64,000 nucleotides of DNA, taken from the NCBI GenBank assembly GCA_000711775.1, contig ARYC01000178.1:62001-126000 (forward strand), given 5' to 3'. The DNA comes from Oxytricha trifallax (lineage: Eukaryota > Ciliophora > Spirotrichea > Sporadotrichida > Oxytrichidae). Shown piece after piece: positions 37,098 through 47,040 of this stretch. Both the position numbers and the translations under genes were made by a program. Position 1 is the stretch's first letter. Each line of letters opens with the position of its first letter. The notes below the pieces were generated by a model that was not told the origin of the DNA, searched no databases, and saw only the letters and a program-made list of their open reading frames with translations.

Positions 37098-38737
37098 ATA
37101 GAAGCGAAGGCTTTCGATTAATAATTAGAGGAGAATATTTTCTGCAAGGAAGGAATAAACAATGTATTAGCATTTAAGTGGGTCTAGTAATTAACACATG
37201 CAATCTTTGAATGCTTTGGTAGGGGAAGTTAAAACAAAGTAATTAATCAATTTTTTAATTGTTTAAATTTCTAGATTGATGTTTTAAATTACCATAAGTA
37301 ATTATGAAATTACGAAATAATATTATGTTGAAAATCACATTACATTTAATTTTTTTAAATTTATTTATCTGCATATCAAATTATAAATATCATTTTTTTG
37401 ATTTCAAGATTAGCTGTCTACCCTCCAACTTTAAACTACGATAGAACTATTTATTATAACTTTTACTAATAATTAAGTAAGATAGAATATCACATGCCCC
37501 ATTTTAATAATTAAGAGATCAATTTTAGACTTTGTAAAAGAGATTCTTTGCCTAGCAATTTCAATAAAACCCAAATTAATTCTAAGACTATGGCACTTCA
37601 CCCTCAGATTTTTCCTCTCGCTAGTAAGAATTTGAAAATCACCAGAATAGGTTGAAAAACACAGTATCTAAATACTTTGAGTATAAAAAAGATTGTTTTT
37701 GGGTTGGTAAATATGATTCAGTTTTATTTTAAGTAATTCAATTAAAATTATGAATAATTTTCTTACTACCAAAGATTAATCGTCTTAGTAAAATAGTATT
37801 CCTTAGCTTAATTATGATTAATTGAGGGACTTGAAAATTAAAAAATCTCAGTTCAAGATAAATCTAAGGAAAAATATGGCTTAGCAGCACTAATCAGCAT
37901 AGAGAATTGGATTGTAGACACTTAATTTAGAGTAAGATCCAGTTAAAGCTATTTTAAAGAAACAAACTTAAAATTAGCAGCATAGTAGAGTTTATTTTTT
38001 AAATTAATAAAGGGGATATTTGTTTGGTTCAAAGTGTTCATTCAATAAAATTGGAAAAGAATTTTAAATTTACAACTAATTATTATTTTAAATATTAAGA
38101 GTTGCGAGCAAATCAAATTTTGAAAGTTAGCAAAACAATCAATAATCCTTAATCCCTGGGAACTTAGGAGTAACCTCAATCCTGCAACCCAAACATTAGA
38201 CTTAACTTAACTAACAAAGAAAATATCATGAAGTTCAAATTAAAGAAAGGAAAGAGCGTTAATAAAACGAATATTAGCAATATGTTCAATCACAGTTTCA
38301 CACTTCTATTAATTAAGTTAAAAGCAAATACAGCGACATCAAACTCAGTGGTCTCAAGTTGAATTAAAATAGTGGTAATATAAATTATGGAACTGCTATA
38401 AAAATAATCAATAGCATACTTACTAAATGAAAATACACTGCTTATTTTAAAATAAATTTTATGATTATAATAGTGAAGACAGAGTTCAGAGTAAAATATC
38501 TCATCAAAATCAAGCATATAGACCATAAACATAATAATCAAAGAGAACTTTCAATAAACATAATCTCTTACAGTCAGCTTAACACTCAAATCAATACTAT
38601 AATGATCAATATTTGGATAGCAATAGTGGAAATAATAATTTGAATATTATAAGCAGTAGGAGTAGAATTTAAAGTGCTGTTAAGAGAATGAAAGTTTCTG
38701 ATGTAATTGGTTTATATAGAGAGATTCAAAATTGATC
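36859..38737 (+). CDS. Gln/Asn/Ser-rich protein of unknown function
   Basis: A second plus-strand frame opens with ATG at 36859 ([19 protein letters not shown]), overlapping the end of the carboxypeptidase frame by about 240 bp. A probable intron (GTAATTAATC to TTTCTAG, about 37240-37275) and one or more IESs interrupt it. Segments at 37428-37660 (VYPPTLNYDRTIYYNFYQQL) and 37775-38370 (LNYDQLRDLKIKKSQFKINL, then Gln-rich) are followed, after an IES at 38375-38475, by the C-terminus SAVKRMKVSDVIGLYREIQN and TGA near 38737. No known domain is visible; the composition suggests a disordered protein. It could instead be the long tail of the carboxypeptidase gene. Confidence 0.45.
38375..38475. other. 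IES, 101 bp, pointer AATAGTG
   Basis: AATAGTG at 38368-38374 and 38469-38475. Removing the interval plus one copy joins KLNQNS to EDRVQSKISHQNQ in frame. Reading through the interval or splicing at its GT and AG gives a wrong frame. Confidence 0.65.
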
Positions 38738-38897
38738 AGTATATTAAATAAGTGAAATTTGGACTTTTTTTCCTAGTTTATAATAAAACATATATATTTT
38801 TATTTCTTAACTTCAGTTGAATATTTTCTGATTAATAAACGTAGAAAAATATTGAGACAATTTAAAATAACTTTTTATTTATATAATTATAATAAAA

Positions 38898-41800
38898 TGA
38901 ATTATCACAAAGATAAATTTGAGCCTTTGATTGCGAAATATCGTAACTCTCTGACAAGAGCCTCAAGCTCCATCAGCAATAGTCACATTTTCAACTTGAC
39001 TTAACTCAAGAATAACACATAATCAGCGCTTGATTTCACAAAATCAGTTAGTAACAGTAATGGTTTCTTGACTCAAAGACATAGAAACTCTGTCTTTTCA
39101 GCAACCTCAAATTTCAATCCCAGAGATCAAAATATGAATACTTCGAAACAATCAATATTAAACCCACTACTTCATTCTTAATCAAATAACAATCAATCAT
39201 AATTTCTTAACGATCTCTCAAATTCTCAAATATTATACAACCCCTACCAATCAAATATTTTGAAGCCAATCTAAACAGCTAGAGAGCCTGTTAGAAAAGA
39301 ATAAAATAAGCTGCAAATTAATGAAATATTAGATAGTGTCTATCACAATGATTCTTTCGATAACACAGAATAGAACCTATTCAATATTACTGAGAATTCA
39401 TCAGAGGAGGAAACTCGAATTGGTCCTGAGGCTTACAGAAAATTCTATTAAAAATATAAGAAAAGTTACTAACGAAAGAGTGATCAAAATTTGCAAAATA
39501 TTAAAGAGACAGTTAAAAATTAAGATGTAAGTCTTCAAAAACCTATGTTTAATACAGTCAGTGGGAAATTTATATAAAACCGTAAATCTGGTGATAAGAA
39601 AAATCCATTGTCTTAGATTCAATCCTTAACACCACTAACATCTAGAAATACAAAAAGCACTTCAAATTTATTACAAACTATTAAAGTTAAGCAAATAACT
39701 ACAAGCAATGGTGATAAACCAAATTATTCTTAAAATTTTGCAGGTTCTAATCATAACCTGGCTCAAGATTTATATCTTAAACAGATTGAGAAAAACAAAT
39801 TACCTCCCATGCCTTTTGGTGTTATAGCGAGAAAGGGTGAAGAGAGACAAATTGATTTAAATGAGAAAAGTGTAGGGAAATATTACTCTAAAGCTGTTGG
39901 GAAAAGTTTGAGTTAGGTAAAATAAATACAAATGGCAAATAAAATATATATTGTGTTTAAACTTGTAATATACAAATAATTATTTTATAAATCATTAATA
40001 ATTTAGTAAAACTAATAAATATATAAAAAAAAACATATCCTTTTTTAATTAAAATTAGTAACTATAAGTTTAAAATATGTAAAAAAATTGATATATTTTC
40101 AAAGCAAATCCTTTATTACTATTATAATATTTTTTTAAAAAAATTATTATTACATATTATCCACTAAGTGTTCTTAGAACTGATAAAATAGAATTGGAAA
40201 ACAACGGAATAAGAGAAAAAGAAATTGCTGATTTGATTATAGGTTTTAGAGATTCAAAGGAAATTAACCTTATGAATAATAATATCGGAATTTATGGAAT
40301 TAATTAAATTGTCAACCAAATGATTTTAAACCCTAATTGTAGGCTTGAAATCATAAATCTAGAAAATAATAATCTAGGGGATTTAGCAGTTGAGCTGTTA
40401 TGTCAGGGATGTATGAATACAAAAGAAAATTTGGTAAAACTCAATCTTAGTAACAACAAAGTTACGGATTCATCTGTATAGCATTTGTCCAACTTAATCC
40501 TAAAATCAGATTCATTAAGAGAATTAAAACTGCATTGGAATTAAATAACCGGCTAAAAGTTTCACATTTTAAAAGGCGCTCTAGAGAAAAATCGAAGACT
40601 TAAAGTATTAGACATGAGCTGGAATGCTCTAGGAACTTACTTAAAACCTCAGGATTCAGATTAAAGTTTAGGCAACCTACTTGGTTAATACCTATCCAAA
40701 AACAGAAGTCTAATGCATTTAGATATAAGCTTCAATGGCATTTCCAAATAAGATTGTTTAACTTTTGGGGAATTATTAAAATCTAATCACACACTTATTG
40801 GCCTACATTTAAGAGGAAATGAGGCCTAAATAGACTCTCAAGGTTTTGTGATGATCAAAGAAGATGCTTAAATTATTGATAAAGATAGTAAGATGATAAA
40901 AGTGCCATTCTATAGAAGAGTTGTCATCAGAACTTAAAATAGAAGATAAAATGATAATTATTAAGGAAAACATAAGATTTTACCTTCTCTTTAAAATGAA
41001 ACTATAGATATGCAATATTTAAGTGATAGATGTTGGATATGTGAGGGGTGGTCTGAGAACTTTATCAAGCTTGATTTAAACTTAAATGAACACTCTATAG
41101 ATGGTTAAGAAATTGAAGTATACTGCAATTTCGAATTTGAAGACTTTAAGCCAATTAAAATGTCAATGAATATTATGCTTGAGTCTTAGTTTATACTATG
41201 GAAAATGCTACCTCCTGGGAAACATAATTATTACTTTACTGTAAACCAAAAAATGTACAATCCAAACATTTTACAGGATTAATACTTTAATAGTCTGACA
41301 ACTGATTTAAAATCTATAAATAGTAATAATAACTCACACTTTTATTAGCAACTAACAAGCTAAAAATCTACTTCACTTTACAATTCATATTATAAGTCCC
41401 TAATCAAACATTGCATAAATTTGGTTTGTATTTTGCCTCATTAATTATTTAATTTTGCATTCCTAGGCCGGAATCAGAAATATAAGTGGTTTTTATTGAA
41501 GAAGAAATTCGTCCAAAAACTCCATGGTCCTTTCCAATATCAATCTTCAAAGATTATTAAGCTGATAATGAGGAAATTTTAAGAAAATGTTTTGAGTACG
41601 ATTGGAGTTGTATGAGGCATCCAAAATATGAGCCAGATTAAGAATAAATTATTAAAAAATAGCTTTACAGTTGCTATCTTATCATTAAGAATTTAGGACT
41701 AGTAGGTTGAATAGATAGTTATTCGAAATATATTGAATCATTTTTTAACACCCTAAATTTATATCGGCCATTCAGTGCTCTTGGTAAAATAGGAAATATT

Positions 41801-44800
41801 TACGCTATTGGCTTGAACACTTACACAGATTTGGTAAAAGATACAGTATAGCTTGTAGACAACGAGTACATAAAATTGAACGATATAGACATGCTATTCA
41901 TTATAGTAAATTCAATCCGTAAGGGTGACTATAATCCTCCTGGTGGCTTAGTTCGCTACTAATTTTTGGAAATATTGCTACGATTAGCTTTAAAACGATA
42001 CTATTTGTCAGGATAAGCTCAGTCCTAAAATGAAGCAGTTTCTTTTTTAATTGAGAAACATCTGCTACCTCTGCAGGATCAAACTTATTAGTAAACTCAA
42101 GGGTGGCGTTTTGCCAGATATTGGAATGAAGGCTGTGACAATGTTTTCAAGGCATTTAGACCACTATTGGAATTCATTTATAATAAATACGGTGGCACAC
42201 ATAAGAAGCCAGGCGAGAAGACCTTTATGACAGTCGATGAATTTGAAAGTTTGATTAATCAAAACCCCAAAACCCCTTAATGAGGTTTATAAGTGCTTTG
42301 ATTTGTAGGGAATTTGTTAGGGGTTGGGGTTATTAATTAAATGCGAGACAAAAATTACAAGCTTTTGGGGTCTATTTATGATGAAGAGTATATAGATTTA
42401 GTGTTTAAACTGCGTTATGGATGTGATATGTATAGTGAATAACTCAAACCAGTACTGAACTATAAGTCTATTGCACTGCTCTTAAAGCGTAGTCCCTCAA
42501 CTGTTCGTTCTCACTGCTTGAAAGCTGTGTAATTAAAGCAATAATAGCTGAATTCTTAGCCTAAGAGGAAGTCTAAGTTTCTATAGAAGCATATTGACTA
42601 TCTTATTAATGAAAAAACTTTGAAGTATTGGGCTCACTTCTCTCTCGACTAACGAGCTATAATGTTTCACCGCCAGTTCCCTGAGTTGAAGATCTCTGCA
42701 TAGTCTGTTGCAAACATTTATAAACGAAATGGTATCTCTTACAAAGGTGTGAATCGTATCAAGAGAGTGATTGATTTCACTCTGCCATTTTACAACAATA
42801 ACTTAAATTATATTTATATTTAAATGCAGAGAGCCTAATAGAGTAATGTTAAGTTTATTCATGCTGACGAAGCTGTGTTTACCTTCAACACTTTCATCTA
42901 GAAGTCTTGGTATAAGAAGCATAGTAATATAGAGGTATGTGACTAAAAAGTCAAGGTATAAACAATGGCAATTCTTGGAGGAATTAGCGAGGATGCTGGT
43001 TTAGAAACTTATGTTATTCATCATCGCTCTATTAAGACAGAGCAGTATATTAAGTTCTTAGAGCAGCTGAGAGAGAAGTACCCTGAATAAGGGATTATAC
43101 TATTCGTTGATAATCTTTCAGTTCATAAGACAAAAGAAACAAGGAAAAGTTATGAACAACTAAGAATAACACCAGTGTTCAACGTGCCTTACAGCCCATA
43201 GTTTAATGGAATTGAATTCTACTGGGGTATACTAAAAGGTCATTATAAGAAACTGCTGCTATACCATCTAATGCATGACCTACCTATCGATACAGTAGAC
43301 TTTATTAAAAGCTCAGCGAAGAGAGTAGATAATTTGTTGGCTTAAAAGTGTGCTAAAGAAGGGAGAGTGAATGTATATAAATAAGTTTTGTAGTTAAGTT
43401 AATGAATATATAAGTCACATTTAAAATTCTTTAGAGGGAGCTGGCTTCTCTTTCTTTTCTTCTATTTCTTGCTTCCCTCCTCCTAAGTTTCTTCTCTTGC
43501 TGCCAGCTCCTGCATCTATGTTCATTGACTCTGGAGGCTAAATATTTGAATAAAGTCTCTTGCTAACTTCATACTTTGTCTGCGACTTTCGCTCTCTGTG
43601 AAGCTTGCTCTATTCCTTCATCAAGAAGATGCCAGTACCAGATTTTTCTAAAGAGTTAAGCTACAAATCTTACTTGAAATATAAGGGTGCTTCTGCAGCT
43701 CTGATAGCCAGCTCTCACTTATCTTGATCCCTTGTTTATCCTTATCTTTGAAGAGATGCTGTACCTTTTCTTATGAGATTCTTGAATAATTTCTTTCAAG
43801 TAATCACCTTTTATTGTTGCAAGTATGCCAAAGAAATAGTTTCTTTCAGGAAGTTTATTTGACAACTGCTTCTTTGTAGGCAGGTACAACGAAACCTCTG
43901 GGTCATTCATTGCATCATCATATAAATTAGTCACAGAGATTTCAGGATAGTTTGGAATCTCTGCAAACTTTACATCTTAAGTTTTTAATGCTATCTTCTC
44001 TTCGCAGAGTACGGCTCTTAAAAATGAAATTTTAGTACCTTCCATCGTTGGGAGGAACAAACCAAATACATAATCAAGATTAGTTAATATGAGTTCATTA
44101 CCTTGCTGCACCAGGTAGCGGTGCAAATCCTCCTTGCTTCTAAATCTTTGAATCAATTCTTGTGCTTGCACTCTTTTCATTGCATCATTCATTGACTCCA
44201 TCTTGTTTACAGATCTAAGAAATAATATTCAAATTTAAGTTTATTGATTTCAATTATATATCTCTGTAAAACTTACTATTAAATATGGGCATCCTATAGG
44301 AGGTCAACCTCTAAGAAGGATATGGAGAAGGTTTAGAGAACTGGTTTCAAACTTGAGAGATTGATATCAATTTCTACTGTTATAGTTCCATATTTTTAAA
44401 TTTAAATTGGTACGTACTTAATTAGGTGCATCTCCTAAAATGCTAGTACTTAATTAGGAGCATTAATTAAAGCTAGTACTTAATTAGGAGCACCCTAATT
44501 TTAATCATAAAATCACAAAATACCTCCTAAAGCAGTACGTACTTAATTAGGTGCACCTCCTAAATCGGTACGTACTATAATCAACTTATTATTGATAGTA
44601 AAAATGGTTACTTTCTCACCCATTTTTATAGCTGGTTCGTCTCTTAGTGCTCATTTATCTTCGCTAATATTCTAAGAATTTCCCTTGATACTTGTAGGCT
44701 TGCAAAGCTCTCACATAAGATCTCAGTTATAGAGGCAGTTTTATAATTTTAAATTCAAATTTAAATATGAGCGCTAACATTTTAAGAAAAACAACAGCAC

Positions 44801-46912
44801 TTCCATAAAACTAAATGAGACTTACCTTTGGGAGCAATAAAAAGTGTGATAGCTGCGAGATGAACTCTCATAAGGAACTACCAGAGCTATCACTTGATGT
44901 CTCTGTTATTAAAATTGAAATTAATAATAGAAAATTAATGGCAAACAAGTGTGTGGGAGACAGAGAGGAGGAGAAAGGTATTAATGAAATTCCTATACAA
45001 ACTGAAGAAGCTGAAGTCTATTTTTGTGAGTTATGTGAGAGAGATTTTGCTCATAAATCAAGCTGGTACAGACACATGAAGGAGCATAGAGAAGCAAAGC
45101 CCACTGTATACTTAAAGCATGATAAAATAGATGGAAAGTATGACTGCTTTGAGTGCCATAAGCAATACTCTCATACAAGAGACTTAAAGAAGCATCTATT
45201 AAAAGCTCACAAGAAAGATATAGAAGTTGAGAATCATGAAGTTGAGCTGAAGCTTCTAAACAAAAGAAAAGCGAGGGAATATTCTAAGGTCGTAGTACCT
45301 GAATAAGCTAGAGAGTTAGAGTACGTTAAGAAGGCACGCAACCAACTGACCTCTGAAATAACAAAAATTATGATCAAGATTCAATACAAGAAAATACCGG
45401 TTCTTGCTTAAATTGACCTAGACACTTCTCTTTAAAGCTACCTTATAATAGAAGACTCCTTTGATAAGAAAGTTATCAATGATCATCAATACGCATACAA
45501 GGTGTATCCCTTCAACTATCTCTTAAGTGATGATAAATATCAGATGGAGTTTACAAATGAGTATCAAGTACTCACTTAAGCTAAGTTATAAAGAGTGTTA
45601 GTTACTTAATCAAGCTAGATGCTGTTCTTCTTGCCAAGGATCATGTGGCTCTCAGACTCCCACTCTATGAAATGACCCTCAGAGATTTTATTACTGATCA
45701 AAGGAATCATAAGTAGCTTGCTTTGATAGCAACCTAGACCTTACAAGGTATAAAAGAGTTACATAAGTTAGGCTTTGTTCATAGAGATTTGAAGCCTGAG
45801 AATATTATGATAAACTTCTCACCTGTAAGAGTGGCAATTATTGACTTCAACAGAGCATTAAGGGTGGAAGTATCAAGGCTAGGAAGTGTTATGGGAACTC
45901 CAGGCTATTATCCTGAAAGAGAAGACTGGAGAGATGGAGACTATTAATGGGATGTGTGGGCTTTAGCAGCAATAATAATAGAGTGCGATATGCCTCGCAA
46001 CGATTACTACTCTACCAGGTGTGAGAAAGATGCTAAGCAAAGAATCAAGTAATTTATAGACAAAACCAGAGTCTCTCAATCATTAAAATAAATGGCAGAA
46101 TCAATAATATTAAAACCTAACTCTAGATCAGACATAATATTAGAGCAGATAGAGTTGTGGTTAAGTAAGATAAACTTCAGACCACTCCCACATGATCCTA
46201 AAGTGCATTTTGAGCGATTAAATTAAATAAATTTACTATAAATTTCACATTAAAACCTATTAATAACCCCAACCCCTAACAAATTCCCTACAAATCAAAG
46301 CACTTATAAACCTCATTAAGGGGTTTTGGGGTTTTGAATGAGACAGGATTGTGCAATGATTTACTATTTCAGAGAGACATTTGTGTCTGCTTCAACTTGG
46401 CTATGATGACTTAAGTTAATGAATTAACTAAAGAAAGACATCTAAGAGCTACTTTTATTGAATTTATAGAGGCCGTAGCCAGAGTAGTAGATAAATCATC
46501 ATTGGCACCTCAGATTGTTTACCCAATAAAATAATCAATAATATCAGCTAATGGAATCGAAACAGTTAAAGGGGGTAAAATTAATAATGATGAGAGTATG
46601 ATTGCTACCACTAGTTTCAGAAATGAAGGTAGTTTTATAAATGGTAATGGAAATAATAATACCGAAATTACCGTAAAAGAGAGAATAGAGAGACCTTTAT
46701 AACTCAAACTAATACAGTTTATGAATATTATTGATAGAACTCAATTTATTTAAATTCCATAAATAAAAATTGAACGAAAACAAACATAATTAGTTTTTTA
46801 CTATATTCTGGAGAATTGCGTTAGTAAAAGTTTCAAAGAAAAATACGAATACCCTGCTTTTGAAGATCCTGATAAATAAATGTTTTTTGTTCCATCATCT
46901 ATAAAATTATGA
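38898..46912 (+). CDS. Leucine-rich-repeat protein interrupted by a TBE transposon
   Basis: ATG 38898 opens a Ser/Asn/Gln-rich region of about 340 residues. After an unresolved gap (about 39915-40160) come RNI-type leucine-rich repeats: LEIINLENNNLGDLAVELLC, LVKLNLSNNKVTDSSVQHLS, LKVLDMSWNALG, LMHLDISFNGIS and LIGLHLRGNEA. A region with ILWKMLPPGKHNYYFTV and an intron at 41396-41466 (71 bp) follow. A conserved-looking helical domain (about 41720-42256, for example WRFARYWNEGCDNVFKAFRP) is split by a 4,077-bp TBE and resumes at 46340 (RHLRATFIEFIEAVARVVDK), with TGA at 46910-46912. Removing the TBE plus one AAT copy restores the frame exactly. An in-frame TGA at 41708-41710 needs a small IES or marks an error. 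The exact family is not recognised; LRR scaffolds of this type are frequent in cilia. Confidence 0.75.
42341..43405 (+). CDS. TBE 42-kDa transposase (DDE, Tc1/mariner-IS630 superfamily)
   Basis: ATG 42341 to TGA 43403-43405, 354 residues, the expected length. An N-terminal helix-turn-helix part (SIALLLKRSPSTVRSHC) precedes the catalytic core with IHADEAVFTF, ILFVDNLSVHK and PQFNGIEFYWGILKGHYKK, giving the D, D and E residues in the usual spacing. No frame break was found. It starts 81 bp from the left end. It would cut at the C4A4 ends for transposition or for developmental excision of TBEs and other germline DNA. Twenty or more Gln are written as TAA or TAG, so only a host with this code can express it. 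Confidence 0.93.
43415..44201 (-). pseudogene. TBE 22-kDa gene, frameshifted
   Basis: ATG 44201 opens MESMNDAMKRVQAQELIQRF and continues through LYDDAMNDPEVSLYLPTKKQ and LPERNYFFGILATIKGDYL. Near 43745 the frame differs from the copy in the second TBE (KRYSIS followed by EEKEKQG there), consistent with a small deletion. The C-terminal part in another frame reads MNIDAGAGSKRRN with a basic Lys/Glu tail, ending TGA 43415. The function of the 22-kDa protein is unknown; it is specific to TBEs. It is read convergently with the transposase. Confidence 0.75.
44409..44577. repeat. Short repeats in the divergent intergenic region of the TBE
   Basis: The unit TACTTAATTAGG followed by TGCA or AGCA occurs about four times, twice as GGTACGTACTTAATTAGGTG, with a final partial GGTACGTACT at 44568. 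The block sits between the divergently transcribed 22-kDa and 57-kDa genes. The second TBE has a related block (TTAATTTGGAGG units near 54720-54835). A promoter or binding array is possible; the function is not known. Confidence 0.6.
44815..46337 (+). pseudogene. TBE 57-kDa gene: C2H2 zinc fingers plus protein kinase domain, frameshifted
   Basis: ATG 44815. Two C2H2 fingers are seen: CELCERDFAHKSSWYRHMKEH-like at about 45023-45090 and CFECHKQYSHTRDLKKH at about 45150-45210. A kinase-like domain follows: LHKLGFVHRDLKPENIM (catalytic loop) and IIDFNRALRV, where the usual DFG is DFN, then GTPGYYPERED and DVWALAAIIIE. Between about 45575 and 45620 the frame changes (the following part reads KLDAVLLAKDHVALRL in another frame), so this copy is broken. 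Downstream of the kinase there is no TGA until 46335-46337, where the stop is formed by the last bases of the element and the first A of the target duplication. In the second TBE the homologous frame stops earlier. Confidence 0.8.
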
Positions 46913-47040
46913 TAGATCTTTCTCTCAATTAACTCAAGATAATATTCAATAAATCTAATTACTAAAAATTATTTCAATTAATCTCCATAAGCAAAAGTAT
47001 TATAAAAATTTGTTAAGAAATTGTTAATTTATATCAATAA
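46913..47040. other. Intergenic gap between two convergent genes
   Basis: A 128-bp AT-rich gap between the stop of the LRR gene (plus) and the stop of the coiled-coil gene (minus). Nothing specific is visible; telomere addition sites would be expected around here if the two genes lie on different macronuclear chromosomes. Confidence 0.4.

Larger units (their letters stand above)
42260..46336 (+). mobile_element. TBE: TBE transposon, 4,077 bp, inserted in the LRR gene
   Basis: Both ends are CAAAACCCCAAAACCCC in inverted orientation, the telomere repeat of hypotrichs, within a longer terminal inverted repeat of about 75 bp (it continues CTTAATGAGGTTTATAAGTG). The element is flanked by a 3-bp target duplication AAT (42257-42259 and 46337-46339), matching the ANT target of TBEs. 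Gene order is the classical one: 42-kDa transposase (plus), 22-kDa gene (minus), 57-kDa zinc-finger/kinase gene (plus). TBE transposases are known to act in programmed genome rearrangement in Oxytricha. This copy has an intact transposase but frameshifts in the other two genes. Confidence 0.95.
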
